Positions 8,979 to 43,312 of a stretch of 64,000 bases of DNA are shown piece after piece. How positions within the stretch are numbered: the stretch's first letter is position 1; every line of letters starts with the position of its first letter. A program made the position numbers and the translations under genes. Source of the stretch: Aphrophora alni (lineage: Eukaryota > Arthropoda > Insecta > Hemiptera > Aphrophoridae). The stretch is from positions 16,355,092-16,419,091 of the forward strand of contig OY740777.1 of assembly GCA_963513935.1 (NCBI GenBank). The letters are read 5' to 3'. Below the pieces are notes generated by a model. That model saw nothing but the letters and a program-made list of their open reading frames with translations, was not told the origin of the DNA and did no database searches.

Positions 8979-11239
8979 CAGCAGAACCCTGGTTAACCGA
9001 AATCAGGTTAACCGGAACCCGGGTTAACCGAAACGGTTCCGTAAATAATTATAAGTACGTAATATGTAAACAGCGAGGCGCTGCGCCGAGCCTCTTTCTC
9101 CAGAAAGAGTGCCTATGTGACTTATCATCACGGCGATGTGCGCATTGCAAGGGACGTTTGACGTGTCCTTGAGATGATTCACCTCTTCCACCCCGTCCCC
9201 ACTCACTCCTTTCGGTCACCGACCTGGCAATTTCCCCATTCCCCGCTCTGAGTCACTGTCACAGTAGAGCTGTTAACATGTTACAGTAGTGTACCGTTTG
9301 TGAATAGCAAGTGTGTATGTTTTCGGGTGTTTTTATGTATAGTAGTGTACCGTAATGGTGTGTGTGTGCGATGGCATCGAAGCAAAAGTGTGTGGTTATT
9401 TCTTTTGTGGATAAATTTACTGCTATCAAACAAGTTGAAGAAGGTTGTTTGCTAAACACTGTTGCGGGTAATTATGGAGTTGGCGTGTCTACTGTCTCGG
9501 ACTGGGTAAAATCTAAACCTAAGTTTTTAGAGCAAGTCGTAAAAAATGCTAACAGAAAAACTTTGAAGATGTCAGATTTTGAGTAAGTTAACAAGGCCTT
9601 ATTCATGTGGTTCACGCAACAAAGGGAAAAAGGCATGTGACTAACAGGTCTCTTACTACAAGAAAAGGCTAAAATGTTAGCACAGTTGTTAGATGACGAA
9701 GGGAAAAGTTTTTGTGCCAGCTCAGGTTGGTTAGGTATACCTCTCGCTTTAAAAAGAGGTATGGGATCCGTCAACTGAAATTGTGCGGTGAAAAGTTATC
9801 TGCTGATTCAGGCGTGATAGATGTTTCCAAAACAATGTTTGCAGACTACACTCAAGGCTACAGTAAGGACCAAGTTTACAATGCCGATGAAACAGGCGTT
9901 AATTTTAAGATGTTGCCTAAAAAATCTCTAGCTTCAGCAACTGAAACGTCTGCCCCGGTCACAAAATGAAAAAGGATTGAATAACACTTCTCTTAGCTTC
10001 AAATGCCTCTGGCACTCATAGGTTGCCACCAATGTGCATCGGCAAGTCAATGAAACCTCGAGCTCTGAAGGATATTGCGCCAAACGCCTTGCCAGTATTT
10101 TATAGAGTGCAAAAAAGTGCCTGGATGTGCAGTGACTTATTTGAAGAATGGTTATTAAAACAGTGTGTGCCAAAAGTTGAAAAGTTTTTAGCTGATAAAG
10201 GTTTGCCGGAAAAAGCTATTTTATTGATTGATAATGCGCCCTCGCATCCCAGTGAGTTAAAAAAAGGCAATATTGTTGTTCACTTTCTTCCCCCAAATGT
10301 CACTTGCCTTATTCAGCCTCTTGATCAAGGAGTGATCGAAACATTCAAACGGCACTATCGAGGACTGTTGTTGAGAACTATCCTACAAGATTGCGAAACA
10401 CAAAATAACTGATTAATGACGCGCTGAAGACAGTTAACATGAATCACGTGATTTATTGGTGTGCAGATGCTTGGGCTAACAATAAACATGAAACACTTCA
10501 AAGGTGCTGCAGGAAGATTTATGACGCACTAGACAAAGAACAAATTAAAAGTTTTGAAAATTTGACAGAGATGGTTCATAGGATGTGAAGAGATGAATGC
10601 AAGTGACTTGGACGAATGGGTCGTCGCCGATGATTCTGATGAACTTTCCGACCAAGATATTGTAGAGGCAGTGTTGCAGCCTGCTGACAACGAAACAGAA
10701 AACAAAGCAGACGACGTGGATGACAAAATCGGCAAAGTGACACCTGACGACGGATTTAATGCATTAGAGGTAAGTCAAACATTACTGTATGGCCCAGACA
10801 CAGAAATTTTAATAGAGATTCGTTTTTAAACAAGTTAAATTACAATCACTTTTATTATTTTAGGTTGCTCTAAAATTTGTGGAACAATGTAGCGAGTTGA
10901 CGCCTACTGACGTCCTTCTAATTAAAAGATGGCGGGACATCGCCGCTTGAAAACGATACGGAGGACTTACGAAAAAGCAAACAAAAATCACTGATTTCTG
11001 TAATACGTAATGTACAATGCTGTAGTAACTTCAGTTGTTCAGTTTATAGTATTTTCTAACCCATTATAACATTTTTTGTAGCTGAAATAAAACACTGTAT
11101 TATATAGACATTGTTTGTAAATTCATTTTTCCTAAACATCATGTTAATAGGCTATTTTTAGCATGTGACGGTTTAACCGAAAAATTGGTTATCCGAAACG
11201 GCTCTCCCCCCTTTATTTTGGTTAACCGGGGTTCTACTG
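8979..11239 (+). mobile_element. second Tigger-type DNA transposon, degraded
   Basis: The left end begins cagcagaaccctggttaacc and the reverse complement of the right end begins cagtagaaccccggttaacc, so the TIRs match with two differences in the first 20 bases. TA flanks both sides (8977-8978 and 11240-11241). Extra GGTTAACCG motifs recur inside both ends (9005-9030 and 11170-11200), as in Tigger/pogo elements. The length is 2,261 bp. The enclosed transposase is broken, so this copy is non-autonomous now. Confidence 0.9.
9371..10950 (+). pseudogene. Tigger/jerky-type transposase, frameshifted
   Basis: Successive fragments in different frames cover a full transposase. 9371-9586 is the N-terminal HTH (MASKQKCVVISFVDKFTAIK, then GVGVSTVSDWVK). 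9712-9969 contains the first catalytic Asp (YNADETGVNF). 10020-10412 contains the second (LLIDNAPSH) and third (QPLDQGVIETFK). 10593-10769 is an acidic linker, then a 94-bp GT-AG intron (10770-10863), then the last exon ending RWRDIAA at 10950. Breaks lie at about 9587 (stop), 9970 (frameshift) and 10410 (frameshift or stop). The three catalytic residues survive, but no continuous protein is possible. The gene model resembles TIGD/jerky proteins, which derive from this transposon class. Confidence 0.88.
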
Positions 11240-11599
11240 TATTACATCTTTCTCAAAATTACTATCATTTCATGTGTGAATAGTATGAAGGTTTGACAGA
11301 CTGCCATGTGCGTCATAGAAAACAAAGTCTAGCATTGCCGTCTCCTGCCTTTAAAAACTGTTGCCAACTCAAAGCAAACACTACAAATAACTCAGATGTC
11401 TGTACACTGTTAAAACCAATATAAACTGAAAAAAATGTGTTTAAACAATGAAATAAAATATTATATACCTTACTGACATTTCTTCTTTCGTCCTGAGAAA
11501 AAAACATGCAATAAATATATCCGTCAAAAGCCCAGGAAGGGTTAAAGACATCTTAAATTTAGCAAGGTGAGTGCCACGACTTTTGAAGCCTAAACAGAA

Positions 11600-12215
11600 A
11601 AGCGAAAAAACTGGTTGCAATCATACAACGTATGCAGCATTATGAAAAGGATGAAGAGACTATTTTCTAAGCTCTATACAGACCTGAGATGAAACATGGG
11701 TGCAGTACTTCAAAGTCAAAACGAACAAGCATGCAATGTTGACATCCAAGCCAAAAGGCACATTTCCACCTGGGAAAATCATGGTTACTATATTTTAGGA
11801 TTCAGAAGAAATTCTATATCTTGATTTTCTCACAGAACATAAAATTATCCCGGCTGAATACTATTGTACTATTTTAGAAGAAAAAGTGAAATATTAAGAG
11901 GAGAATTGCACAGCATTCAGTTTGTTTTCTTCAGGACAATGCTAGCCTTCACACTGCCGCTTTGACGATGGAAACATTCCAGAAACTAAAGTTTCATCCT
12001 CCATACAGTCCAAATTTAGCACCATCAGATTTTCACCACATTAGCCCAATTAAAGTATTTTTAGAAGGGAAAATCAACTATAATGATTATTGACGCTGTG
12101 AAAAAAATCTAGTCAATAAGCCATCACAAAATTTAGTCAATACAAAATTTCTATATTCTTCTGAAAATAAGAAACTTCCTGAGCGGTCGAACAAGTGAAT
12201 TGCATTGGCACAGGA
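11600..12215 (+). pseudogene. mariner transposase remnant
   Basis: Reading across frames gives classic mariner blocks: GDETWV-like text at about 11686 (RDETWVQYF), DSEEILYLDFLTEH at about 11800, then QDNA-PHTAALTMETFQKLK (11936-11990) and HPPYSPNLAPSDFH (11995-12040). Stops and frameshifts interrupt every block. The third catalytic Asp corresponds to PSDF. No TIRs were located with confidence. Confidence 0.82.
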
Positions 12216-12409
12216 AAACTAGTGCGTAAATCAATAAATAATTACAATAATAAAATATTAATTGTATGCAATTAAAGTTTAGCCAAGTTTGTTTGTATCT
12301 GAACACATCTCGTACTATAGAGATACTTTAAGAATTTTGTTTTGTGTTCATTCATACATCTTTAAAAATCTAAAATAAAATTGTAAGATCAATTCATTGT
12401 TAGACTTAC

Positions 12410-34726
<22,317 letters not shown>

Positions 34727-35149
34727 GATTCTCAATTTATTACAGATGCTATTTCCTCGTGATAAACAGTACTATTTTAATTTCATTGAAATCACTACAA
34801 AGTTATTCTGCAAATTTGCAAATACATTTGATAATCATTACAGTACTACATTTAAGTTTCTAAATTTAAAAACAACCATACAAGTACTCAAGTAGTAATT
34901 CCAGGAACATAGAGATATGAATTCACCATACATCGTAGTGTAACTTGACTTGAGTAAAGTTTTGTTTTTGCAATAGGTGTCGCCTAGGTCCAGCAGTTTA
35001 CATTAAAAACATAATCAATTTCCCATTTATCGTTTTTGGGAATTGATTTTACAAAAAAATACAGTACTGAATTAGATATAACGTAAATGTACATTTAATG
35101 GTATAATATTACTTTGAGTACTGCGATATGGTAATGGCATATAGTGTTA
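34727..35149 (-). promoter_or_regulatory. putative 5' UTR and promoter region of TMEM161
   Basis: The stretch directly upstream of the proposed start codon is the only place for the 5' UTR and promoter before a LINE fragment begins. I cannot point to a definite TATA box or initiator. Confidence 0.3.
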
Positions 35150-35683
35150 TTTGGCATAGGCAAAATTGGTATACTTTAACTCTAAACTTATGGTCGGACA
35201 GGTATGATCTAATGAGACAGATTATATCGTCTGCGAAATTGTAGTGTCTTCGTTTATGGATGAGACCATCATGCCACACTCTATTGAAGGGCTTCTCTGC
35301 GTCCAGGAAGACTGACCCAATTGGGCGGTTCTTGTTAAAGCACTCGGTTACATGTTCAACCACCCTCAGCAATGGAGTGTTTGGTTCTAAAGCCAAATTT
35401 CCCTGGCCTCAGGATGTTGTGTGCATATATGTGTTCATTGATATGTTTTAAGAGGAATTTGCGCAAAATGTTCAACAAACTTATCAGTCTGTATGAATCT
35501 AAAATGTATTTATCCTTCCCTGGCTTGGGGGAAACTAATACCTTAGCCTCCTTTCAAGCTGGAAGGAAATATTGTGCAAAAGAAAATGTTGGTAAAGTAT
35601 CTAACCGCCTTTTCTGATACGTTTTTCTATATTGTATTCCCGATGGTGTCTTGTCCAGGAGCTTTCCTGGCATTTATCTATGA
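35150..35683 (-). pseudogene. jockey-type LINE reverse transcriptase fragment
   Basis: Minus-strand text follows a jockey-clade RT. INARKAPGQDTIGNTI is at 35680, FPQARE-type text matching FPKPGK is near 35530, and THICTQHPEARXIWL-type text near 35405 matches EHI-AHNILRPEQFGF in another frame. The longest clean frame (35109-35396) has NTPLLRVVEHVTECF and SVFLDAEKPFNRVWHDGLI, where the LDAEKPFNRVWH block holds the first catalytic Asp. Frameshifts occur and the F(A/V)DD catalytic motif is not present. It abuts an inverted-repeat arm at 35691. Confidence 0.85.
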
Positions 35684-35690
35684 AAACACA

Positions 35691-35836
35691 CAATAGTGTA
35701 AGATTCTTACTCACTAAAAACCATCTTCCTTCCTGTTAGTACCCCTATCGCGTAGAACAAGGATTCAGGAATGGTTTTCCATGTACCAAGCTAGTAAGCT
35801 CTTTTCATGGACGTGTCAATAAGATATGGTGAAAAA
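35691..35836. repeat. inverted repeat, left arm
   Basis: This roughly 145-bp segment reappears inverted at 37377-37525, with shared blocks ttcctgttagtacccctatc, attcaggaatggttttccat and tcactaaaaaccatcttcct. The two arms differ by about one base in ten. Confidence 0.9.
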
Positions 35837-36479
35837 AGCAGAACCACAAATTTTTCTACAAATACTTTTAGAAAAATGAAAATAACTCAAAATATAATGA
35901 ATATAATATTAAATTTCTTTAATGACAGTTTGATTCAGAATTAAATTCGCATCTTTAGTTGTTAATATAAATATAAAATAAGAAAAATCGGTTTTCGGCC
36001 TAAAAAACAGTCAAGGGCCGAAAAAGTCCTTACTATTTTGCAAAAGTTGAAAATTGGTCATTTTTAGCAATTGATTTCTCAGAATCTATAAAAGATATTT
36101 ACAATAATTTGAGAAAACCCAATGAAAATTTGAACTTTCTTCTTTATGAACAGAAATATTCAAATCATTCAGATTAATAGAGATACCGAAAAGATTTTTC
36201 CAGTGAATGATCTACTTTGGATTTTGCGTCTATTGATGTATATATTATTGAAATAAAATTTTTTTTTTTAATATTTTAAACCTTGCTATTTATTTCTTGA
36301 TTTCTCTTCAGTATCGCTACAGTACTAGTTTAGATGAAATGTCAATTTAAAAGTGGTGAAAAATGTCTGTTTTTTACCAAAATCAGTTTTATTAAAATTG
36401 AATTTAGTTGATAAATTGGTCACTAGGCAGCCGCATTTACAGTAAGTAAATGTTACATACAGTAGTATGTAGCTTCTAT

Positions 36480-36990
36480 TCAACCAAAACATACACTGGA
36501 TCGATCAAGTCAGGTACCTAGGGGTCACCCTGGATAGGAAACTGACATGGTCAGCCCACATAAACTACACTCTTAAAAGGGCAAACATAAAACTCTTCCA
36601 GCTGTATCCATTGCTAAAAAAACAAGTTCTCCCTTAATGAGAACGGCCACCATGTTATATAAGTAGCTACTCATGAGTATACTCACATTTGCAACTCCCG
36701 TCTGGAGACATCCACATCCGAAGACTACAACTATTCCAAAACAAAGTTTTGAGAATAGTGACTAAAACACCAGTAGCACCAAACTTAGAATAATAAACAA
36801 AGACTTGAATGTGCCTTTTATCAAACAACACATCCAACATTTAGCAGTAAACCTTTACAAGGGGCAACCTCACAAGACTTACACCCAACATCTACACTGA
36901 TTTCCTCACTTGGTAGATACAAAACAACATCTGATAAGCGCAAACAACTGCTATTCCTAATCCATGACAGACCACCTGCTGGTCCTATAA
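36480..36990 (+). pseudogene. jockey-type LINE, C-terminal part of reverse transcriptase ORF
   Basis: Plus-strand reading gives IDQVRYLGVTLDRKLTWSAH and INYTLKRANIKLFQLYPLL (36501-36620), then LLMSILTFATPVWRHP (about 36664-36712), and later DLNVPFIKQHIQHLAVNLYK. These are the standard blocks after the RT core in jockey elements (YLGV-LD--LTW--HI; ILTYA-PVW; PTI--HI). Stops and shifts occur. It is in the opposite orientation to the RT fragment at 35150-35683. Confidence 0.87.
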
Positions 36991-37376
36991 TCCTCCACCA
37001 CATCATTACCACTGTGACCTTTTCCTAACTGACATGTCATCAAATCTGTTTCAGAAGCGGTAGGGGCAACTTAGATGCATGAGACAAGACCTTCAGTAGC
37101 CCAGGAGAAGATATTGCTTGAAACTTTGTTGCAGGCACAGCTATCATCACATGGTTGCATGCAGCATGTCTATTCCAGTTTCGAGTAGGCAGCAGAAGAA
37201 GACTATGCATGTATATTAAAATAACTAACAAGGTATTTGAAAGGTAATCCCATCCTTCAGCTACACCACACTCCAAATAGGGATCCTGCATGATCTGTCG
37301 CAAGGTTTTCCCTACCTGGATTCTGTCCTATCTAGGGATTTGCCTTGCTCTTGGTGCGGTTACATAATGTTCGGTT
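36991..37376. other. LINE 3' region or unclassified repeat sequence
   Basis: The GC content is higher than the surroundings and the stretch is bracketed by LINE text on the left and an inverted-repeat arm on the right, so it is probably transposon-derived. The 87-residue minus-strand frame at 37040-37303 has no recognisable domain. Confidence 0.35.
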
Positions 37377-37525
37377 TTTTTTTTCACCATATCTTCTCGA
37401 CACATCCATGGAAAGAGCCACAAGCTTTGGTACATGGAAAACCATTCCTGAATCCTTGTCCTGTACGATAGGGGTACTAACAGGAAGGAAGGTGGTTTTT
37501 AGTGAGTAAGAACCTCACACTATTG
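37377..37525. repeat. inverted repeat, right arm
   Basis: Inverted counterpart of 35691-35836. It is followed by A-rich sequence at 37578-37608, as at the end of a retroposed copy. Confidence 0.9.
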
Positions 37526-38063
37526 GGAAGATCTTATGTTTCCCTTTGTCTTTTGAAGATTTTCCACCTCTCCTAATAAATTAAAAAAAAAAAAAAAAAA
37601 GAAAAAAAAGCAACACCCTATTATGTTTCTTAAAACCTCTCTACTATCTTTAAATAATTCATAGTATTTTTTAACTATAGTAATATATTTATTGTATTAT
37701 TTTTAATGGTGAACTAATATTTATTAAGATATTGAACTGAAAATGGGATAATATAGGTACCTAGTAAAATTGTTAAAAAAATAAGGCTGTGGATTATCTG
37801 GCCTTGTGAGATTTACATCACATCATAGCAAATACATATGCACAAACTTTTGTTTTTGGAAAAAAAAAAAAAAAACAGATTAGGCCTACTATAAGTTGTT
37901 TTTTATTTTATTTTTATAAAAAAATATGATTTTTGTAAATAATGAGATTATTTTGGAAAGGTATAATTGTGTAACACATAATTTTCTTACAACATTGTTT
38001 TTGATATTTTAATAAAAATTGTTCAAATTAATTAACAATGAACCATGATTATTTTTTACTATA

Positions 38064-38830
38064 GGTGGCTGAAAAGTAAATTTTTCACTATAGGTGGTAT
38101 GAAATTATCATACCCTATTAACATACATGTATATATGAGATATTTGAATTCATTTTGGGGTAATCTTCTTAGGTGAGAGGGGCAACTTAAAAAAGCAAAC
38201 TTTAGGATATTTTAAATGTGGGAGGGCTGCTAAAAATAATAAATGACGTGTATTGGCATCCTTTCGTGAGACAAGAAAAATGACAAACAAAATTTAATTC
38301 TGACCACTCAAAACAAAATGGCAGTCAATAGAATTATTTTAATTACGAAGTTAGAAAGGTAAGGAAGATAAACTCAGAATGCAAGACAATCAATTTTTCT
38401 AAATGTTGGTTTCACTGCTTCAAATAAAAGACCTATGATAGTAAGATTGCAGAAAATGAACCCACCAAACTTTGGAAAACATGTTTGAACAAAAACTGTA
38501 CTACAGGAGAACAATTAGAACATATAATATGAGGCAAGAACACATTAATGTCATTCTAGGGTACTGTACACTCTAGCTTCGTGCCTTTTGGACAACATTT
38601 TGTTTTGAGGATCAAATTTAATTTTCTTGTCTCACAGAGATCTTTAAAATGAGGATCACAAGCCTATACATTTGAAATTTTTGAGAAACACCCCACCTTC
38701 CACAATTAATATAATCTAAACCTCTGATTTTTTAGGTTGCCCCTCTCGTCTAAAGAGATTGGCGCAAAGAGAATTCAAATAAAAAAAAAATATAATAATA
38801 AGAGGGGGTAGTTTCTTTTCAGCCACCCTG
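38064..38830. mobile_element. non-autonomous DNA transposon with long TIRs
   Basis: The left end ggtggctgaaaagtaaat and the inverted right end (cagggtggctgaaaagaaac) match. A second paired block inside each end, with atttgaattc and gagaggggcaac, extends the similarity to about 130 bp with gaps. TA lies at both borders (38062-38063 and 38831-38832). About 770 bp with no transposase frame. Family uncertain; the TA flank suggests Tc1/mariner type. Confidence 0.72.
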
Positions 38831-39024
38831 TAGGCCTATACTTAAAATATTTTTATAGGTAGGAATAAATCTTTATATTTTCCATTTTGGAGGGTTTCAA
38901 GATAAAACTGTGCTTATATTTAGTACTTATATATTATTTGAAGTTAAATATTTCAATGTTATTTCACTTGGCATTGATGGCTTAGACTTTTGCCAACTAC
39001 TCCTACAAAATAATTCTTTTTTAC

Positions 39025-39150
39025 GACTTGGACTCACTTATAGTAAGTACAGGTATGGCTGTACTTACTAGAATTTATATTCTCTTTTAATAAGACAATG
39101 ACAGAGAGGTTTTTGAATCTTTAAACAACAAGCGAAAAACAATACTATGA
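39025..39150 (+). repeat. SINE/MITE-like dispersed repeat, copy 8 (internally deleted)
   Basis: Has the head tcacttatagtaagtacagg and the tail aagacaatgaca then ttttgaatctttaaacaaca, but the middle third is missing. Confidence 0.6.
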
Positions 39151-41754
39151 TTTGGTGCACCGATTTGGATAAGTTAAATCTTTCATAGACATATTTTGTG
39201 TTTTTATGAACCAACATTTTTGGGGAGATAGTAACCAACATATTTTAATTCGAATTTTTGTGTTTTTCATGGAAGATACCTAAAACTTACAGACATTTTG
39301 TAAAACATTTTTTTTCCCTTCTTATTTTAATATTAAGTATAGAGTAAGTTTAGTAATCAGCAAAAATTTCGGCTTTTTTTTTTACTGATCATCATGTTTT
39401 ACGACTTCAGGAAATTGTAACAGTTGTCAACATGCCCGTCATCGTCTGTATATAAGCAAGATACTTACAAAAAAAATTAGGTAGGGACATGAAATTTAAG
39501 ATAGAACTATAATGTTATACTCTATTCAGTAAATTGAGAATTACTGAACTGAAAATATCAAAAGGTAGCCATTTTAAAAATTATAACACACTAGATACAA
39601 ATTTTCAGTTTTCAATTCTGGATGTAATGACCAACCCAATCTCTCTACAATGACAAATAGTAAAATTATTGTAAAAAATATAATTTCGAATTCTAATCTA
39701 CTAAAAAAATGTGTTAATTCGTATAGTTAGTTTTGAGATCTAGCAAGGATGAGTTATTCGATATTCTCGAGACAGTTTCTTTACATATTCCTTTGAGGTC
39801 CGCTAGGGCCGAGACACTGACATGAGTAGAGAATTTTTAATATGAACACATTTACATAAACTGTTAAGGCCTAGCCTACATCAAGAAAGTATTAACATAC
39901 ATAATTACGAAGGTTTAGAACGTCTGTGTAACAACTGTTTTAAACAACTTACCCTACTGGGTAAGACATCTTGATCTACCAATACAATTTAACATCTCCT
40001 ACGAGTCCCAAAAACCAACTATTAGGCATTACATTTAAAGAATCTGCTTGTGCCGGTGCCCATCAACTTGTTTAAATCCAAATTAAAGTCATAGTAAAAC
40101 AACAACTTTGGATTCGGAGGAAAAAACAAATTTATCCATTACTTTTTCTCCACTGCAATACGTTTTCTTTATTCACAGAATAAGAAAGATAAATTGTCTG
40201 TTCCAATTGGCGTAAACTTTAACTCACACTAACATAATATTATCCTAACTGTAAAGTAAAATAAAATGTTTCATCAAGGAAAAAAGAAAGGGCAAATACA
40301 ACAAACATCTCGTAAAATAAAAATATAATTTAAATCACATAATAAAAATACATTAATGATTAGATTACATTTGATTAGAATTGTTATTGCCTCGATCATT
40401 GTCAATCCTTAAAACTATATATTTATTTATTATGTACAAGTTAATATAATAATGTATTTGTACTTAGGTTACATTGATTTGCATGATATCATTGCAGATA
40501 CATACAGAAATGGTTAGTAAGTACAACTAGATATAGGAGAAAATTGCTGAGATTGTAAAGCTGCTTTGGTGGAAGTGGAGCGCTTAAGCTGCCAACAAAA
40601 TAGACAGCCTCATTTGTTATGAAAAAGGTACTGTTTTTAGTTCAATATTTCATTAAAAAATATACTATATTTTAAAGGTTGAAATAAGTAAAAATCCAAC
40701 TGAGAGAATTACTTCAAAACGATTTCTAAACACCTCCTTCTGCCACCTCAAGTAAAATTCAATGCAATTGGTCACAAAGAAGAAATAAAATTTTAATATT
40801 TTTCTTTTTTAATAAATATATGAAAATGTAACATCCGGCACATACAGATTGGCTGTCATGTATCTTCCTAAATATAGACATTTGAAAAACTCCAAAAAGA
40901 TGGAAGGGAAAATCAAAAAGTTGCCAAAAAAAAAAATCTGAAAAAATTAAGAAGATATAAAATACCATTGAGTTATTTCATACATGACTTTACGACAAAA
41001 TGGATATTTCCCAAGATTTTCTGGAAAAAACCTTATAACTGTTTTAAAGTTGTTAAAATTTGTATATTCTTTATTTTGGTTTTTAAACAAGGTAATATGA
41101 GATTTATCAGATTATATAATTATGGACAGATATAATTTTCTTGTCACAACTACATCATCCTCGTATATTTTTATTAAGGATGTTAGTTGTTTTGATGTAA
41201 ACTAACAAATAGTTGTTCACCAGTGATGGCGATAACACTCCTGCAGAACCCGTGGTACAGAGGGGAAGGAGAGGGGCTTAAAAACGAAACAATAATAATA
41301 GAATTGTAAGTGTTAAGGAAATTAACTCTTATTTTACATAGATAAACATTTCATTTCAGACACTTGTCAAAGGTTTGTATTTTATTATCTATAATCAAAC
41401 TGCTTTATGACTTCCCATTAAACTATTTATTGGAAAGCTCATTTAAGAGTCCCAAAAGTCTTGGCACTTTGATTTAGATCAATTTGAAATATGTTTAAAG
41501 ATTTTTACAGTTTACAAACTTAACTACTAAAGTTCATCTTAATATATGTTGAAATTATTTATGATGTTCACAAGAAAAATTAAACAAAATTTCAGACAGA
41601 CAGAAATCAAATTTTTAGTTATTCTGAAAAAGAGTAGTTAAACCAACTTGAGATTAAAATTATGAGATAAAATTGGTTTTAAACTTAATAAGAACATAAT
41701 AATAATCTCAAGGTTTAAACATGAGTAACAAGGCATTAACTAGGAGTCTAGTTT
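39151..41754. other. intergenic AT-rich DNA, no gene seen
   Basis: Lies between the 5' end of TMEM161 and the 3' end of the gene at 47.9-62.5 kb. Short open frames (for example 40759-40968 minus) carry no recognisable domain. Confidence 0.45.
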
Positions 41755-42080
41755 GTAAGCATGTGACATCTTCCAACCAGTCAATAATACATAAGTAATT
41801 ATTTAATTAAAATGTAATGATTGAAAATCATATGTATAAAATGTATAATAATTAAGAAATAATAAATGAAAAATGAATTTTAATAAATAATTGGTGTGTC
41901 GTAATGTAGAGAAAGGACATTCTAGATGGAAGGAGGGAGGTGTGTTTCACCATCATAGGATGCCCAAATAAGGGAATAAGAACGATCATGTCCAAATATG
42001 GTTGTAAACAGGTCAGTTTTGAGAAAAGTGTTTGGAGCAAGATGGAGGTTGTAAAAAGGGCAATTTTGAGGAAAGTGTTT
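41755..42080 (+). repeat. dispersed repeat family C, copy 1
   Basis: Similar over roughly 300 bp to 54960-55260: gacatcttccaaccag, a stretch with aattaagaaataataaatga, and ccaaataagggaataagaac followed by ttttgagaaaagtgtttgg. The last block occurs twice in this copy (about 42018 and 42066). No coding content; class unknown. Confidence 0.75.
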
Positions 42081-43181
42081 GGAGTGGAAGGGACGTTGTG
42101 TGTGTTACTAAAGTTAGTCAGTTGCTAGAAGTCACCAGTAAGAGATGGACACATGTATCCGTAAATAAAAGTTATATTAATAACAAATAATAAAGTGAGA
42201 CAAACAAAATATTTGGATAGTGCTAGTGTTTTAATGAAAGTTGAATAAAAAGATGAAAATTAAAAATAATAAAGTGAGTGAACAAAAGGACATAGACAAG
42301 AACATTGTAACTCTCTAAGTAACAAAAAAGAACTTTTAGCTGCCATTAGGTTCTCAGTGTACCTATATACTGTACTTTCAAGTTGCCTGTGTGTTTAAAA
42401 TCCGATTGTCAAGTGCTAATGTTGTCTTTAAACATAGAGAGGTACAAAGAATTCATATTACTAACGGCAGAATTGAAATCATGTCATTATTGTTTTGACA
42501 AGAAATGCTAGATATACATGGGTCTTTAAAATAATGTAACCAAGTAAGCGATTTCTTAATTGTTGAATGGAAATTTTTAGAAATAATTCTATTACAAAAA
42601 TTTCACCTCTTGTTCTCCTTTATATAAACATCACATACATTTTTCACTTGTGGAAGTTTTCATAGCTCTGTTACGCCTAGACATTTTTTATCTTAAAACA
42701 AATTAATAGAACAATTATCAAGTCAATCAGAACAACTGTTTATGAGAGATAATAGTTTACAAAATTAATAAATTCACAAACTGAAATGAGTCACATATTG
42801 CAAAATTGACAGTGTACTAGATATTACAAAAACTTCACTTTTTGGAGCTGGGCAACCTTGTCAGAAGGTTGAAAATGAACTGAAACAACACATATTTAAA
42901 CAATCATCACCATATTTTGGACACAATTGAAATTCAATAACTGATGAAGATCTATTTTAAATATTTTCTAAACTCAAAAGTTTTAATTGACGAAAAATTC
43001 CAAACATACCAATAAGAACTTGCAAAGCAGCTTCCAATTTCTTGAAAGTTAATACATTTCAAAATTCATTACTATAACTACCAGTTGTAGATTAATCAAT
43101 AAGATCTACAAATTATTAACATCATAAAAGGTATTATTTATGTTTCATCGTCTCACCTATATGTGCTTATTGGTCACATAT
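42081..43181. other. intergenic DNA, nothing recognised
   Basis: No feature supported on either strand. Confidence 0.45.
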
Positions 43182-43312
43182 GAAGAAGATAAAAGAATTT
43201 GTAAATCTGAATTAAATAAGTGTTGCCTTGGCCAGGAAACACCCCAGATATAAATCTAACCGAAAATCTTTGGTCTATTGTAAAACAGAGGATGAAATAA
43301 GAAAAAAAACTA
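43182..43312 (+). pseudogene. Tc1-type transposase fragment
   Basis: About 130 bp nearly identical to 47110-47240. It reads as the C-terminal block of a Tc1-type transposase (PWPGNTPDINLTENLWSIVK when frames are combined). Both copies share the same odd junctions, so one is a recent duplicate of the other or both derive from one defective element. Confidence 0.75.
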
